A stretch of 64,000 bases of DNA from Janthinobacterium sp. SUN073 (lineage in GTDB: Bacteria > Pseudomonadota > Gammaproteobacteria > Burkholderiales > Burkholderiaceae_D). The stretch spans positions 1-64,000 of the forward strand of contig NZ_JAPUBT010000002.1 in assembly GCF_030397665.1 (NCBI RefSeq). The letters are read 5' to 3'. Below the pieces are notes generated by a model. The model was not told the origin of the DNA, searched no databases, and saw only the letters and a list, made by a program, of their open reading frames with translations. The translations under genes and the position numbers were made by a program. Below, in pieces: positions 8,230 to 16,327 of this stretch (positions are counted from its first letter, which is position 1; every line of letters starts with the position of its first letter).

Positions 8230-8850
8230 CTACTTTTTCAGGTGAGGCTTCAGGTAAGACTCGATGGTAATGATAGTCGCCTTCATTTCGTCGGAAAATG
8301 GATCTTCTGCATGCCCCAGCATGTCATACATCACGCTTCGCCGCCCGCCCCTAATATCTAACAGCTCATCCCTTTTATCACGACGTATCTGAGGATCTGA
8401 TACTTCTATGTACAATTGAATTTCGTTAGATAGTTCACTTTGCATCGCAAATAGCGGATTAAATTTCGTATGAATTTCGTCATCCCAAACTACTTCACCT
8501 TCTAGAATCTCCGTCCGCAAATCATCGCGTGCTGCTATAACCTTCGCCCATCTTTCACGATATGCGTTCACCATTCCTTGATATTCCTTTTGCTCCCGAT
8601 CCATTGGAGCGGCTCCCTCCACATCATCGGCAGGCCCGTATGACATGAGCGGGTAGCGGACTTCTCGAATCGCTTCCCGCAGCTTGTACGTATGTTTCAA
8701 TAATCGACGCGTCAACTCATATTCGACACTCCCTTTAAGCTGACGATTCCATGTCGATAGTCCGCTCACGGCCACAAGCATTCCAACAAAAGCGGCCACA
8801 GCCAGCACTACGTCTTTAAACACGGCAATTGCTTGACACGAAGATAACAC
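8230..8850 (-). CDS. Membrane-anchored helical protein of unknown function, 206 aa
   Basis: One N-terminal transmembrane helix (about residues 12-32, VVLAVAAFVGMLVAVSG) is followed by a charged, largely helical cytoplasmic region containing YRERWAKVIAARDDLRTEI and a coiled-coil-like end. The topology is common in phage-defence islands for membrane-tethered sensors, but no family can be named. It lies upstream of the PD-(D/E)XK gene on the same strand and might be cotranscribed with it. Confidence 0.65.
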   Translation of the reverse strand: MLSSCQAIAVFKDVVLAVAAFVGMLVAVSGLSTWNRQLKGSVEYELTRRLLKHTYKLREAIREVRYPLMSYGPADDVEGAAPMDREQKEYQGMVNAYRERWAKVIAARDDLRTEILEGEVVWDDEIHTKFNPLFAMQSELSNEIQLYIEVSDPQIRRDKRDELLDIRGGRRSVMYDMLGHAEDPFSDEMKATIITIESYLKPHLKK

Positions 8851-9151
8851 GACTACTCCTAAGTGGTTTTCCTCAACTTTACGTCACTGCGTGCCGAGCG
8901 GTACGCTGCGCTCACTATAGTTGGTACTGTAAATCTTACAACATTATGGCAAGACTTCATACCAGCGGTAAACACTCAGTCGAATCGCAAGTCGTCCGAA
9001 ATCGCTCGCTTTCTGACTTTTTACCGCGCCCTAGCAAAAAAATTACGAAACATAGCCTTTTTCATTTCAGACATGCCATATTTACGGATGATATGTTTCA
9101 GGCAGCAAAGAGGCAATCTTCGCAGGCAGTGTGGTGCCGTTCCAGGCCGAG
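8851..9151. other. Intergenic stretch upstream of the IS21 remnant
   Basis: Overlapping small frames (8829-9185, 8863-9159) lack ribosome sites and recognisable protein sequence and are not annotated. The promoter of the 8850 minus-strand gene should lie near the left edge. Otherwise I see nothing in it. Confidence 0.35.
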
Positions 9152-9283
9152 ACGACTAAGCCGCGTAAGCAGCGGCGCAATTTGAAGCAAATCCATGGGG
9201 AGCTGAAAGAGCTAGGCTATGCAGGGTCATACGACCGCCTGGCAGCGTTTGCCAGGCAGTGGAAGGTAGGTCAAACAGAGTGG
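9152..9283 (+). pseudogene. IS21-family transposase (IstA) remnant
   Basis: The frame beginning near 9131 encodes RKQRRNLKQIHGELKELGYA followed by GSYDRLAAFARQWK. This is the end of the helix-turn-helix region of IS21-type IstA proteins (typically LxxxGYxGSYxRVxxFxRxW). The DDE core is absent, and sequence similarity stops where the repeated HNH segment begins at about 9307. Confidence 0.65.
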
Positions 9284-9306
9284 GGCAATTCTGAGAGCAA
9301 ACGAAC

Positions 9307-10011
9307 ACCCGTGGGCTTGCTACGGATTTTTCGCCAAACTTCAGGACAGGGTCTAATCGGACGTGGCCGTGGAGCGACGCCGCCTAAGTTGGTAACCACC
9401 ACGCCCCATTCTTAATGGCTACGCTCAAGGGGCCCGCCGAGCGAATATTTCGCGATGCTGCGCGAGGTAGCGGCGTTGCTCCGGGCTAGGAGCCCTGCGC
9501 AGCCGCGCGGGCAGACCAAGCAGGCTCCGTTGTTCGGGCGAGATGGAGAGGCAGACGAGCATCTCCCCGGAATCATCGAACGATATCAGATGGCTATCGA
9601 AGAGGGCGTCGATGTTAGCGGCCAGTCGCAGCCCGTTCTCGGGGTCGAGCCGCTCCTTGTTCTTGCTCCCGGCCCATGGCTTGATGTGCGACGCGCGCAG
9701 GACCTGGTGAACATCGCAGCCGCTACGGAGCAGGCGCCATCCCAGAGCCGAAAAAGGTCCTGGCGGAACTTGCACTGCCCTAGCCGAGCTTGGATGAGCG
9801 CCTCGCGTGTGGTCGGGTTGAGCCCATCCTCCCGCTCAATCCGGGCGATATCGGTGGCTCGGTCAGGCTCGTCGGAGCCGAGCCTCGCCAGGATGTTGTC
9901 TAGCGCCGGGCTGGGTCTGGCGGGTCGGACGGAGCCGGCGATGAGCGAAGCCGTTGCCCGCGATATCTTCTGGTAGCTACCGAACATCTTTATGAGGAAA
10001 TTTTTTCCGGT
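9307..10011. repeat. Direct repeat copy 2 (degenerate 3' half of HNH gene)
   Basis: This copy matches 4204-4908 in the same orientation. Its edges are abrupt: an IS21 remnant on the left and a third partial copy on the right. The two long copies lie about 5.1 kb apart and enclose the genes from 5500 to 9280. Confidence 0.85.
9425..9987 (-). pseudogene. HNH endonuclease pseudogene (5'-truncated, frameshifted)
   Basis: Copy of the HNH gene at 4321-5436 lacking the N-terminal half. The nuclease core is still readable (LRASHIKPWAGSKN, DPENGLRLAANIDALFD), but relative to the intact gene one base is missing near 9722 (GCTTACTGAGC has become GCTACGGAGC), so the coding sequence is split into two frames, 9425-9775 and 9586-9987. 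It cannot encode a full nuclease. Confidence 0.85.
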
Positions 10012-10094
10012 CGCTCAATCCGGGCGATATCGGTGACGAGGCCAGGCTCGTCGGAGCCGAGCCTGGCGAGGATGTTGTCTAGCGCCGGGCTGGG
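10012..10094. repeat. Third partial copy of the HNH repeat (83 bp)
   Basis: The 83 bases from CGCTCAATCCGGGCGATATC to GCCGGGCTGGG repeat a segment also found near 4732-4814 and 9833-9915, joined directly to the end of copy 2. It corresponds to the central part of the HNH gene and shows several substitutions. Confidence 0.75.
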
Positions 10095-10188
10095 AAAATT
10101 GGATATGCTAGTTAATTCCAACATACCACCATGTAAGTGATAATTTTTGTGTTTTTCAAATGGAAATTCCACGATCAAGTCGTGATTT

Positions 10189-11400
10189 TTATCCTTTATC
10201 GAAAGCCAACTCAGACTTAAGTATTTCGAACGCAAATTGTGCACTGGTATACGCCGCATACTCCTGCCAATCATCGTTTTTATTTGGGTCTGCAAAGTCA
10301 CATACTGATTTGACAACCAATGCTTTCGGCCCGCCATTACCAGAATAGTAAGCGGCTGTCATAACTCCGAATGCTTCCATTTCAATACCGATTGTCGCTC
10401 GATGTTGGGCGCGTATTAGTTCAACCGTGGCCGGGTCCTCGAGGACCACTGCCCCTGATGCTATTGGCCCCACATGTACAGCAAGTTGATGCGTAGGCTT
10501 CTTATTTTTCCAATTCAAATATATCTGGTCAACGTAGCGTTTGCTAGCAGCAATAGAGCTCATCAATGCATGTAACTCGGGAGCCAATGGTACTTGAACT
10601 GGAGAACTAAGAAACTGCGGTTTGCCGTCTTTAACAGTTAGTTTTCCACTCCCCCAGTCCCACGAGGGAGCCGCAATCATAATATCCCCCAGATTTACCT
10701 TATTTGGTATGCCTGCGGCAATGCCTGTCATGATTAAATATTGAGGCGTAAAGGTCGCGCAAACAAAAGCTGAAATCGCGGCGGCCGCTGCCATACCCAT
10801 CGTCGGCAGACTTGTAGTGATTACTTTCCGGGACTGCCCGTCCCTATCCATAAACGTACCTTCATAATAGACCTCCGGGCGGTCTAATAATTTAAGCGAT
10901 GTCCAAGTACATGGAAGTTTCAGCACGGCTTCCAGTTCGGTGTGCGCTAATGCCGTAATTATGAAAACATCACATTCTTGCGAAACCTTAGTGAGATGCG
11001 CGATTTGAGTTGCAAGTATAGTATTTAGTTGGTCGTGAATAGCACTCCCATCAGCATCGAGTAGGAGAGTCCAACCTCTGTCCGCAAAAAAAGCTTGTGC
11101 GCTGCTAAAGGCGTCACGCTGAGCCGTTATACCAAGTATAGTGGTTGGTCTATTCAATTTCGGATCTAATTCGATTCGCTGTAAAAGTGACCGGCCACCA
11201 TCAGAATCGATCTCATCTCCTAGACGTTGTGGAATATGCAAATCAAGAATCAACAAATCATAGCGATTCTTTGTCAATGCACTTATTGCATCAAAAGAAC
11301 TCATTACATGTTTGACGTTACTAACTCCCAGATCTCTTAAAATTCTGGAGACGGATTTTATTTTCCCATCATACTGATCATCAACTATAAGTACATTCAT
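10189..11400 (-). CDS. dtcC: Detocs effector DtcC: receiver domain fused to nucleoside phosphorylase-like ATP nucleosidase
   Basis: Residues 1-130 are a response-regulator receiver domain with acidic pair Asp7-Asp8, phosphoacceptor Asp53 (LLILDLHIP) and Thr in LGITAQ; the usual conserved Lys is not obvious (LLLDAD). From about residue 143 a PNP_UDP_1/MTAN-like domain follows: CDVFIITAL opening strand, MTGIAAGI, GIEMEAFGV nucleoside-binding Glu, and VKSVCDFAD with the catalytic Asp. In Detocs this effector cleaves ATP when its receiver is phosphorylated during phage infection. It is the last gene of the operon and overlaps dtcB by ATGA (11397-11400). The function is by family architecture, not tested here. 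Confidence 0.9.
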   Translation of the reverse strand: MNVLIVDDQYDGKIKSVSRILRDLGVSNVKHVMSSFDAISALTKNRYDLLILDLHIPQRLGDEIDSDGGRSLLQRIELDPKLNRPTTILGITAQRDAFSSAQAFFADRGWTLLLDADGSAIHDQLNTILATQIAHLTKVSQECDVFIITALAHTELEAVLKLPCTWTSLKLLDRPEVYYEGTFMDRDGQSRKVITTSLPTMGMAAAAAISAFVCATFTPQYLIMTGIAAGIPNKVNLGDIMIAAPSWDWGSGKLTVKDGKPQFLSSPVQVPLAPELHALMSSIAASKRYVDQIYLNWKNKKPTHQLAVHVGPIASGAVVLEDPATVELIRAQHRATIGIEMEAFGVMTAAYYSGNGGPKALVVKSVCDFADPNKNDDWQEYAAYTSAQFAFEILKSELAFDKG

Positions 11401-11855
11401 TTAATAATTTCCTGCAAATGAGCATTTAACTGTCGCCGCCAATCATCCGACGACGCATTGTAATAAATGTATCCACGAAAAAACGGAGCATACTTTGCTT
11501 CGAAGCCAGCAACAAGCTGCTCTAAGCTTATGGTGCCTCGCTCAAAAGTACGGTATTGAGTGACTACTAAAACCGGCGTATGGATTGATCGAAGCCGCAT
11601 TTGATCTAAGATCTCTCGTCCCGCAAAACTTTCTGGCTCATTCGGTGCCGAATCATCACTAACATCGGAACTTGGCAGGCTCATGTCTAAAAGCAGAAGA
11701 TCAAACTTCTCAGCAATTAAAGTACGCCACGCTGACCTCAAAGATTCCTTTTCGGTGATTTCACATTTTTCATTAATCTGGCTCAGCGATAACTTCACCT
11801 GTGATTGGATATCTTCACGCTTTCCAGTATCGTCCTCAACCAACAGAATTTTCAT
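11397..11855 (-). CDS. dtcB: Detocs stand-alone receiver DtcB
   Basis: A 152-residue single receiver domain: acidic residues Glu7-Asp8-Asp9, phosphoacceptor Asp57 in FDLLLLDMSLP, and Thr in VLVVTQYR. There is no output domain. In Detocs, the lone receiver drains phosphate from the kinase and keeps the effector off without infection. It sits between kinase and effector, overlapping dtcA by 20 bases and dtcC by 4 bases, which implies tight translational coupling and controlled ratios. An insertion after the phosphorylation site (SSDVSDDSAPNEPESFAG) is longer than usual for CheY-like proteins. Confidence 0.9.
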   Translation of the reverse strand: MKILLVEDDTGKREDIQSQVKLSLSQINEKCEITEKESLRSAWRTLIAEKFDLLLLDMSLPSSDVSDDSAPNEPESFAGREILDQMRLRSIHTPVLVVTQYRTFERGTISLEQLVAGFEAKYAPFFRGYIYYNASSDDWRRQLNAHLQEIIK

Positions 11856-14800
11856 GATAAATCACCTCAGAAAGTGAGTCTAATTTTATGGTAATTGTGA
11901 CTTCAAATCGCTCAATATTAGTATAGCCGAAAGAGATTTCATGGGGGAGTTCCAGATCCTTACTCAACGCTTTCCATACCTTGAATAGCCCGCTCCCACC
12001 TTCGCCCTGAGCAGCAGTGATCGCATATGATTCTTTTCCATAATGTTCTCTATAGAAATCCAAATTCTTATTAGCTTTATGAATATCTTTTACGTCAGCG
12101 CAACTATTTGCCACGCATATCTTCAAATTTGAACCTTCAATTTTGAAAGAGGTTTCTACAACTAAATCGCTTCCCGTTTCAGATTTGGTGACGCAGTTAT
12201 CAAGAAGTACAAATAGAAAGTCGACAAAATAACTTAATGCATTTCCCTTGTACAACAAACCTGTTTGATCCTCATGCTCAAAATGCGGAACTTGCGAGGA
12301 TAGTCGTGCAATTTCAATGGACACCACTGACTCAAAATTGGTTGGGATGGCTCCACGCGAGCGAACAAACCACCCTTCAATGGTATCGATCGAATTGTTC
12401 AAAGCTAATTTTGCCCTACTAATAGCGTCAATCAACTTACTGAGATCAACAAATTCGCCAAGAGATTGTTGCAAAGTGCGTTCAAGTTCGATAAACGCTG
12501 TTAAAAGCTTTGGCCTAACAATATCATTTAGGTTCGTTCGTATAACCTGTAAGTTTTTTTCTGTCCGCTCCCAAAGCCAGATTATTATAGCTTTAGTAAA
12601 ATCCGAGTAATCAATGTTTGTTGAAAGTTCATCTTGCAGATGAAATGCCTCAAGCGCAGTTACAGAATAGTTAAACATATTTTTGTTTAATTTTTCTGTT
12701 CTGGAAAGCCCTGAAATATCCTGATCAACGGCGAATATCTGCAACCAAGTGTCGTTCACCTCATCGATCATTCCATCGATCGTTGCAGAAAAATCATGAA
12801 ATGCTCGATCTATTTCGGCCTTTTTAGAAGGCATAATTTGACACATTTCAATAAACCAGCGAGCATCATTCTTGTATACGCCGGTAATCAGGTTGCGAGA
12901 AAATAACAAATCCTCATCTGATATAGACCGTCTTAATATATTTGGAAGATGGCCGTGCCGAATACGCGTACTTAAATATCCTGCAAGACCTCTCACTCCA
13001 AACGTAAATTCATCACGCATCATTTTCATTAATTGAAGAAAAGTGCCATTCTTTTCGTTCAGCACCGTACTTTGAAGGTGAATTTTATGCATATTCGCCA
13101 CCAGTAATGGCTCATCCCGCATAGCTTTTAAAAGCTTGGTGAACTCAATTTCATCAGCTGTTTCATGGTAGTCATTTCTGCGAACTAGACTAATATATCG
13201 TTCGAATAGCTGCCTATAAGGGATAGAGGTAGCAGCATTAGAAAAGCATCCCGTGTCTGCATAAATTCGAGAACTTTCCACCAATTTAGTTCCTGCAGCA
13301 ATAACGAGTTGCCGATTTCTATACTTAACCTCGTCAATCATTTCCTCTACATTATGTTGTCGCTCAATAAGTAGCCGGCAAACTGATATCCGCCCTTTTT
13401 CAATATCAGCTAAAGTTTCAAATACAGGCAGCAGCTTCATAACAGAGGGAACCGCGACAAACTCTAGGAAATAGTTAACCAATTGTTCGTCTAACCCAAT
13501 ATTAACAACCGCATCAGGAGTAATGATGGAATTTCTATCCAAGAACATTTCGAAGGAAAATCTTAGTGTGGCATCGTTCTCCTCACCGACGAACCTAGAA
13601 TGAAGACTCAACGCTATTGGTACCTCGATCGAAGTCGAGTTATGCACTAATTTTTCACAAGCTTTTGCTATGGAATTCGTGTCGAATGCTCTTTGAAGCG
13701 CAGGGTTGCCAATTATTGCCCGAACATATCTCTGAACCGCTTCTTCATGATTTCCCATTGCAATGAGTAGCGCTACCAACTCTCGCGTAGCATCGTGTGA
13801 AACAATCCTATCCGAATCATTGGCTAATACGCGTAGGATGCGCAATGCGCGGGAGTTATTTCCACCTTTGGCATACGATAGTGCTAAATATTTCGCTAAG
13901 CGCTTACGCTCGACGCCAACTGGAAAATCGGCGACTTGCTTTGGACTTCCGAGCGTCGAAATAATAAACTTAACAACTAAATGTTTTTCTGCAATATTTT
14001 CCAGAATGCAACGGAATTTTGCCCTATTTGGCTCTTGTAAAATAAGTAATTTTAGCGGCGTATCAATTCCAGAACTTGCCCAACTGATCCAGTTAAGCTC
14101 TTTGTTACCACTGTGACCAAGATAGATTGTTTCACGAATAATAAAAAGGTGCAGTTCCCGAAACCAGCTCAACCCTCCAAAGGATTCACATTGCGCAAGT
14201 AGGAAAGCATTAGAAATTCCAAACTCATCGTCTTTTTGAAGTACGGACGCCATGGTGCGCAGTAGCCTTCCCCGATATCCCTCAGGAAACCGCTTACACC
14301 TTGCCGCCGCCTTTGCCCAAGTTTCAAACAGAACAAATGTCTCTCCCAACTGAAGGTTAGCCTCCATGAACCCACATACGTCTTCGTAATCACCTCTCGT
14401 GTAAGCGTCCAAAATATCATATGCATTGGTCGGAACTGAGAAAGTGTCCACGACTCCATAAGCAACGCTTAGTGCTTTAGTTGGCGACTCACCTCCCATC
14501 TTGCCGAGCGCACTACCAACGTTTTTGACCAAGTCAGAAAAACGTCGATCAGGCGAACTGAATCTACTATAGAAGGTAAAGTCCTGAAGTGTGTGAAAAA
14601 TATCAATCGGACAGGAATTCTTTTCAATTCGTAGCACTAACGAAAAATCCAAATCGAAATCAAAATTGTGCTGGACAATTTTGTACATCAAAAAATGTAA
14701 GGTCTCTTCGCTAAAAGTACGCTTAATTTTTTGTTCGAACGAGCGCGATTGACCCGACAAAATGTCAGCCTCATCTAAGCGATTCATTTTTAAATAAAGA

Positions 14801-15303
14801 ACACCTGCAAAAAATCGATTGTCCTTGGCGCTACTATCTAGGTCAGTCAGTAACTGCCTTTTTTCTTCAGTTTTCCCTTGCGCAGTGAGTGCCGCACCTC
14901 GCAATGCCAAGGACCACATTGAATAGCCGGTTGCTTGTTCGAGTTCATCGATTGCAGCTTCAAAAGAGGCCCAGTTGCGGTCAAATAGTGCCGAGAGCAT
15001 CTTCCCGTCAGCGTTCAGGGCTGCGTTAACGTCGCTCTTATAGAGATCAAGAATTCCCAAGCACCACGACACCTCCTTTTCAAAAGTTGCGTCGGGAGTA
15101 AGTTGCTCATAAAACTGAGAAAGTGGAGGACGGGAGAGATTAATGGCGCGAGAAAAATGTCGATGCTTTGCGACTTGACGGACCGCTGCACGGATCGCCG
15201 AGCTTGAAAGGAGGCCAAAAAATCGGTACATCACCTTTTTACCATCATTTGATGATGCAAGAACTCTCGAAAGTGGAGAAGCAGCTTTACGCGTTGAACA
15301 CAT
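11836..15303 (-). CDS. dtcA: Detocs sensor kinase DtcA: TPR-like sensor with C-terminal histidine-kinase ATPase
   Basis: This 1155-residue protein has about 750 residues of helical TPR-like repeats without membrane segments, so it is a cytoplasmic sensor. A histidine in RIRHGHLPNILR (His783) is a plausible phosphoacceptor. The last 150 residues form a GHKL ATPase: N-box LLDNCVTKSE, and G-box GEGGSGLFKVWKAL. In Detocs, DtcA senses infection and passes phosphate to DtcB or DtcC. The ATG at 15303 is the longest start; no strong ribosome site marks it, and ATG 15231 (MYRFFGLL) is an alternative. The upstream 290 bases are AT-rich and hold the promoter. Confidence 0.88.
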   Translation of the reverse strand: MCSTRKAASPLSRVLASSNDGKKVMYRFFGLLSSSAIRAAVRQVAKHRHFSRAINLSRPPLSQFYEQLTPDATFEKEVSWCLGILDLYKSDVNAALNADGKMLSALFDRNWASFEAAIDELEQATGYSMWSLALRGAALTAQGKTEEKRQLLTDLDSSAKDNRFFAGVLYLKMNRLDEADILSGQSRSFEQKIKRTFSEETLHFLMYKIVQHNFDFDLDFSLVLRIEKNSCPIDIFHTLQDFTFYSRFSSPDRRFSDLVKNVGSALGKMGGESPTKALSVAYGVVDTFSVPTNAYDILDAYTRGDYEDVCGFMEANLQLGETFVLFETWAKAAARCKRFPEGYRGRLLRTMASVLQKDDEFGISNAFLLAQCESFGGLSWFRELHLFIIRETIYLGHSGNKELNWISWASSGIDTPLKLLILQEPNRAKFRCILENIAEKHLVVKFIISTLGSPKQVADFPVGVERKRLAKYLALSYAKGGNNSRALRILRVLANDSDRIVSHDATRELVALLIAMGNHEEAVQRYVRAIIGNPALQRAFDTNSIAKACEKLVHNSTSIEVPIALSLHSRFVGEENDATLRFSFEMFLDRNSIITPDAVVNIGLDEQLVNYFLEFVAVPSVMKLLPVFETLADIEKGRISVCRLLIERQHNVEEMIDEVKYRNRQLVIAAGTKLVESSRIYADTGCFSNAATSIPYRQLFERYISLVRRNDYHETADEIEFTKLLKAMRDEPLLVANMHKIHLQSTVLNEKNGTFLQLMKMMRDEFTFGVRGLAGYLSTRIRHGHLPNILRRSISDEDLLFSRNLITGVYKNDARWFIEMCQIMPSKKAEIDRAFHDFSATIDGMIDEVNDTWLQIFAVDQDISGLSRTEKLNKNMFNYSVTALEAFHLQDELSTNIDYSDFTKAIIIWLWERTEKNLQVIRTNLNDIVRPKLLTAFIELERTLQQSLGEFVDLSKLIDAISRAKLALNNSIDTIEGWFVRSRGAIPTNFESVVSIEIARLSSQVPHFEHEDQTGLLYKGNALSYFVDFLFVLLDNCVTKSETGSDLVVETSFKIEGSNLKICVANSCADVKDIHKANKNLDFYREHYGKESYAITAAQGEGGSGLFKVWKALSKDLELPHEISFGYTNIERFEVTITIKLDSLSEVIYHENSVG

Positions 15304-15592
15304 AACGGCATTTTTTAATTAATTAAATTATATTGTTTGATTGCAGAACCTGATGATTTGTCGTAGTTCATACTTATCCAGGCAGAGGTTGCCAGTTGAG
15401 AAGCAATTTCGGTCTACGTTTTCAATCCGAATATCAGCCTAATTTCCTGAATGGCCCCACAACAAAAAACTCTAGGGTCGCGCTGATTAAATCAATTTCT
15501 GGAAATTTTTATCTTTAAAAATCAAATACTTACTTTTGATGTTCAAGTGAAAACCCGAATTAACCAGCAGTTCTCTAGGGTGCTCTTGCCTC
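15304..15592. other. AT-rich intergenic region upstream of the Detocs operon
   Basis: No gene is seen. The stretch separates dtcA from the end of the GIY-YIG gene on the same strand and is very AT-rich near dtcA (TTTTTTAATTAATTAAATTA, about 15312-15331), fitting the Detocs promoter. No clear terminator for the GIY-YIG gene was identified. Confidence 0.4.
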
Positions 15593-16162
15593 CTAAAGAT
15601 TTAACAATTCCTCTAAACTTGTGATGTTGCTTAGGTTGCTGATTTCATGGAGCTCTGTACCTAGCAGATGGCGCTCATTGCCCCATACGGCGAAAAGCGA
15701 GTTGGCGCCAGTATTTTCATTATTATTTAAATAGAAATTATATGTATCTAAGAAGAGCTGTTCAAGATATTTCGCCATGCGATTTGTGCATTCGTAGAAG
15801 GTCACATATAGCTCTTCCGCTTTTGGCCACTTGTCCTTTATATGGCGGTTAACTCTTGTTTCCGCAAGACCTTTCCCGACGTATACGCAATGCATTACAT
15901 ATGTGTCGTGGTCAGTGCAATTTTCGTAGTTGATCCACAACTGGTATATGCCAGTTTTTCCGCGCAAACCCTTCAAATAGTCCTTGTGTGTAAGGTCACT
16001 AAGCAGAAAAGCCTCATCAAGAGGAACCAACGTGCAAAATTTGCTTTCGTTCACTATCTCAAATGCAGAAGGCGGGGTGAGAAGCTCTTTTGATGCAATT
16101 TCATCAAAATCAACATAGGTGGGATTTTGACACAGGAAACTTCCATCGTAGCAGCTGGACAT
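15593..16162 (-). CDS. GIY-YIG nuclease-like protein, 189 aa
   Basis: The GIY-YIG fold signature is visible: KTGIYQLWI (71-73 GIY), HCVYVGKG (YVG at 94-96), Arg103/Arg106 with His107 in RVNRHIKDKW, Glu134 in AKYLEQLFLD as metal ligand, and a later Asn-rich loop (NNNENTGANSL). The N-terminal 65 residues are an unknown domain. Stand-alone GIY-YIG proteins act in homing, repair or defence. It lies upstream of Detocs on the same strand but separated by 289 bases, so it is probably an independent unit. The ATG at 16162 has no strong ribosome site. Confidence 0.75.
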   Translation of the reverse strand: MSSCYDGSFLCQNPTYVDFDEIASKELLTPPSAFEIVNESKFCTLVPLDEAFLLSDLTHKDYLKGLRGKTGIYQLWINYENCTDHDTYVMHCVYVGKGLAETRVNRHIKDKWPKAEELYVTFYECTNRMAKYLEQLFLDTYNFYLNNNENTGANSLFAVWGNERHLLGTELHEISNLSNITSLEELLNL

Positions 16163-16181
16163 TTTTGTAACTTATCATAGC

Positions 16182-16229
16182 AAAAAAGGGCCTCCATTAT
16201 GGAGGGCTTTAGGGCCCTGTAACAGGGCC
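16182..16229 (-). terminator. Tandem-hairpin rho-independent terminator (minus strand)
   Basis: On the minus strand GGCCCTG-TTA-CAGGGCC (7-bp arms) is followed by a second hairpin CCTCCATAATGGAGG and then CCTTTTTT, an intrinsic terminator. It lies just after a 29-codon frame and only 20 bases before the GIY-YIG start codon, so it ends an upstream transcript or attenuates transcription into that gene. Confidence 0.8.
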
Positions 16230-16237
16230 ACAATTAT

Positions 16238-16327
16238 TCACTTCTGTCTATTCTCAGACTGGACAACCGCGCCAAAGGCCGCTGTTCGCGCTCCCGTTCC
16301 GTTCACAAACAGGATTTTTTCAGTCAC
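16238..16327 (-). CDS. Possible 29-residue leader peptide or small protein
   Basis: A GTG-started frame of 29 codons (begins MTEKILFVNGTGART if GTG is read as Met) is preceded by AAGG at good spacing and by an in-frame TAA, and ends nine bases before the tandem terminator hairpins. I do not recognise the peptide. It could be a real small protein with its own terminator, or the leader of an attenuation arrangement controlling the GIY-YIG gene. Evidence is positional only. Confidence 0.35.
   Translation of the reverse strand: MTEKILFVNGTGARTAAFGAVVQSENRQK

Noticed and set aside
8829..9185. Overlapping plus-strand frames before the IS21 remnant
   Set aside because: No ribosome site, no conserved-looking sequence and mutual overlap; the only recognisable part belongs to the IstA remnant.
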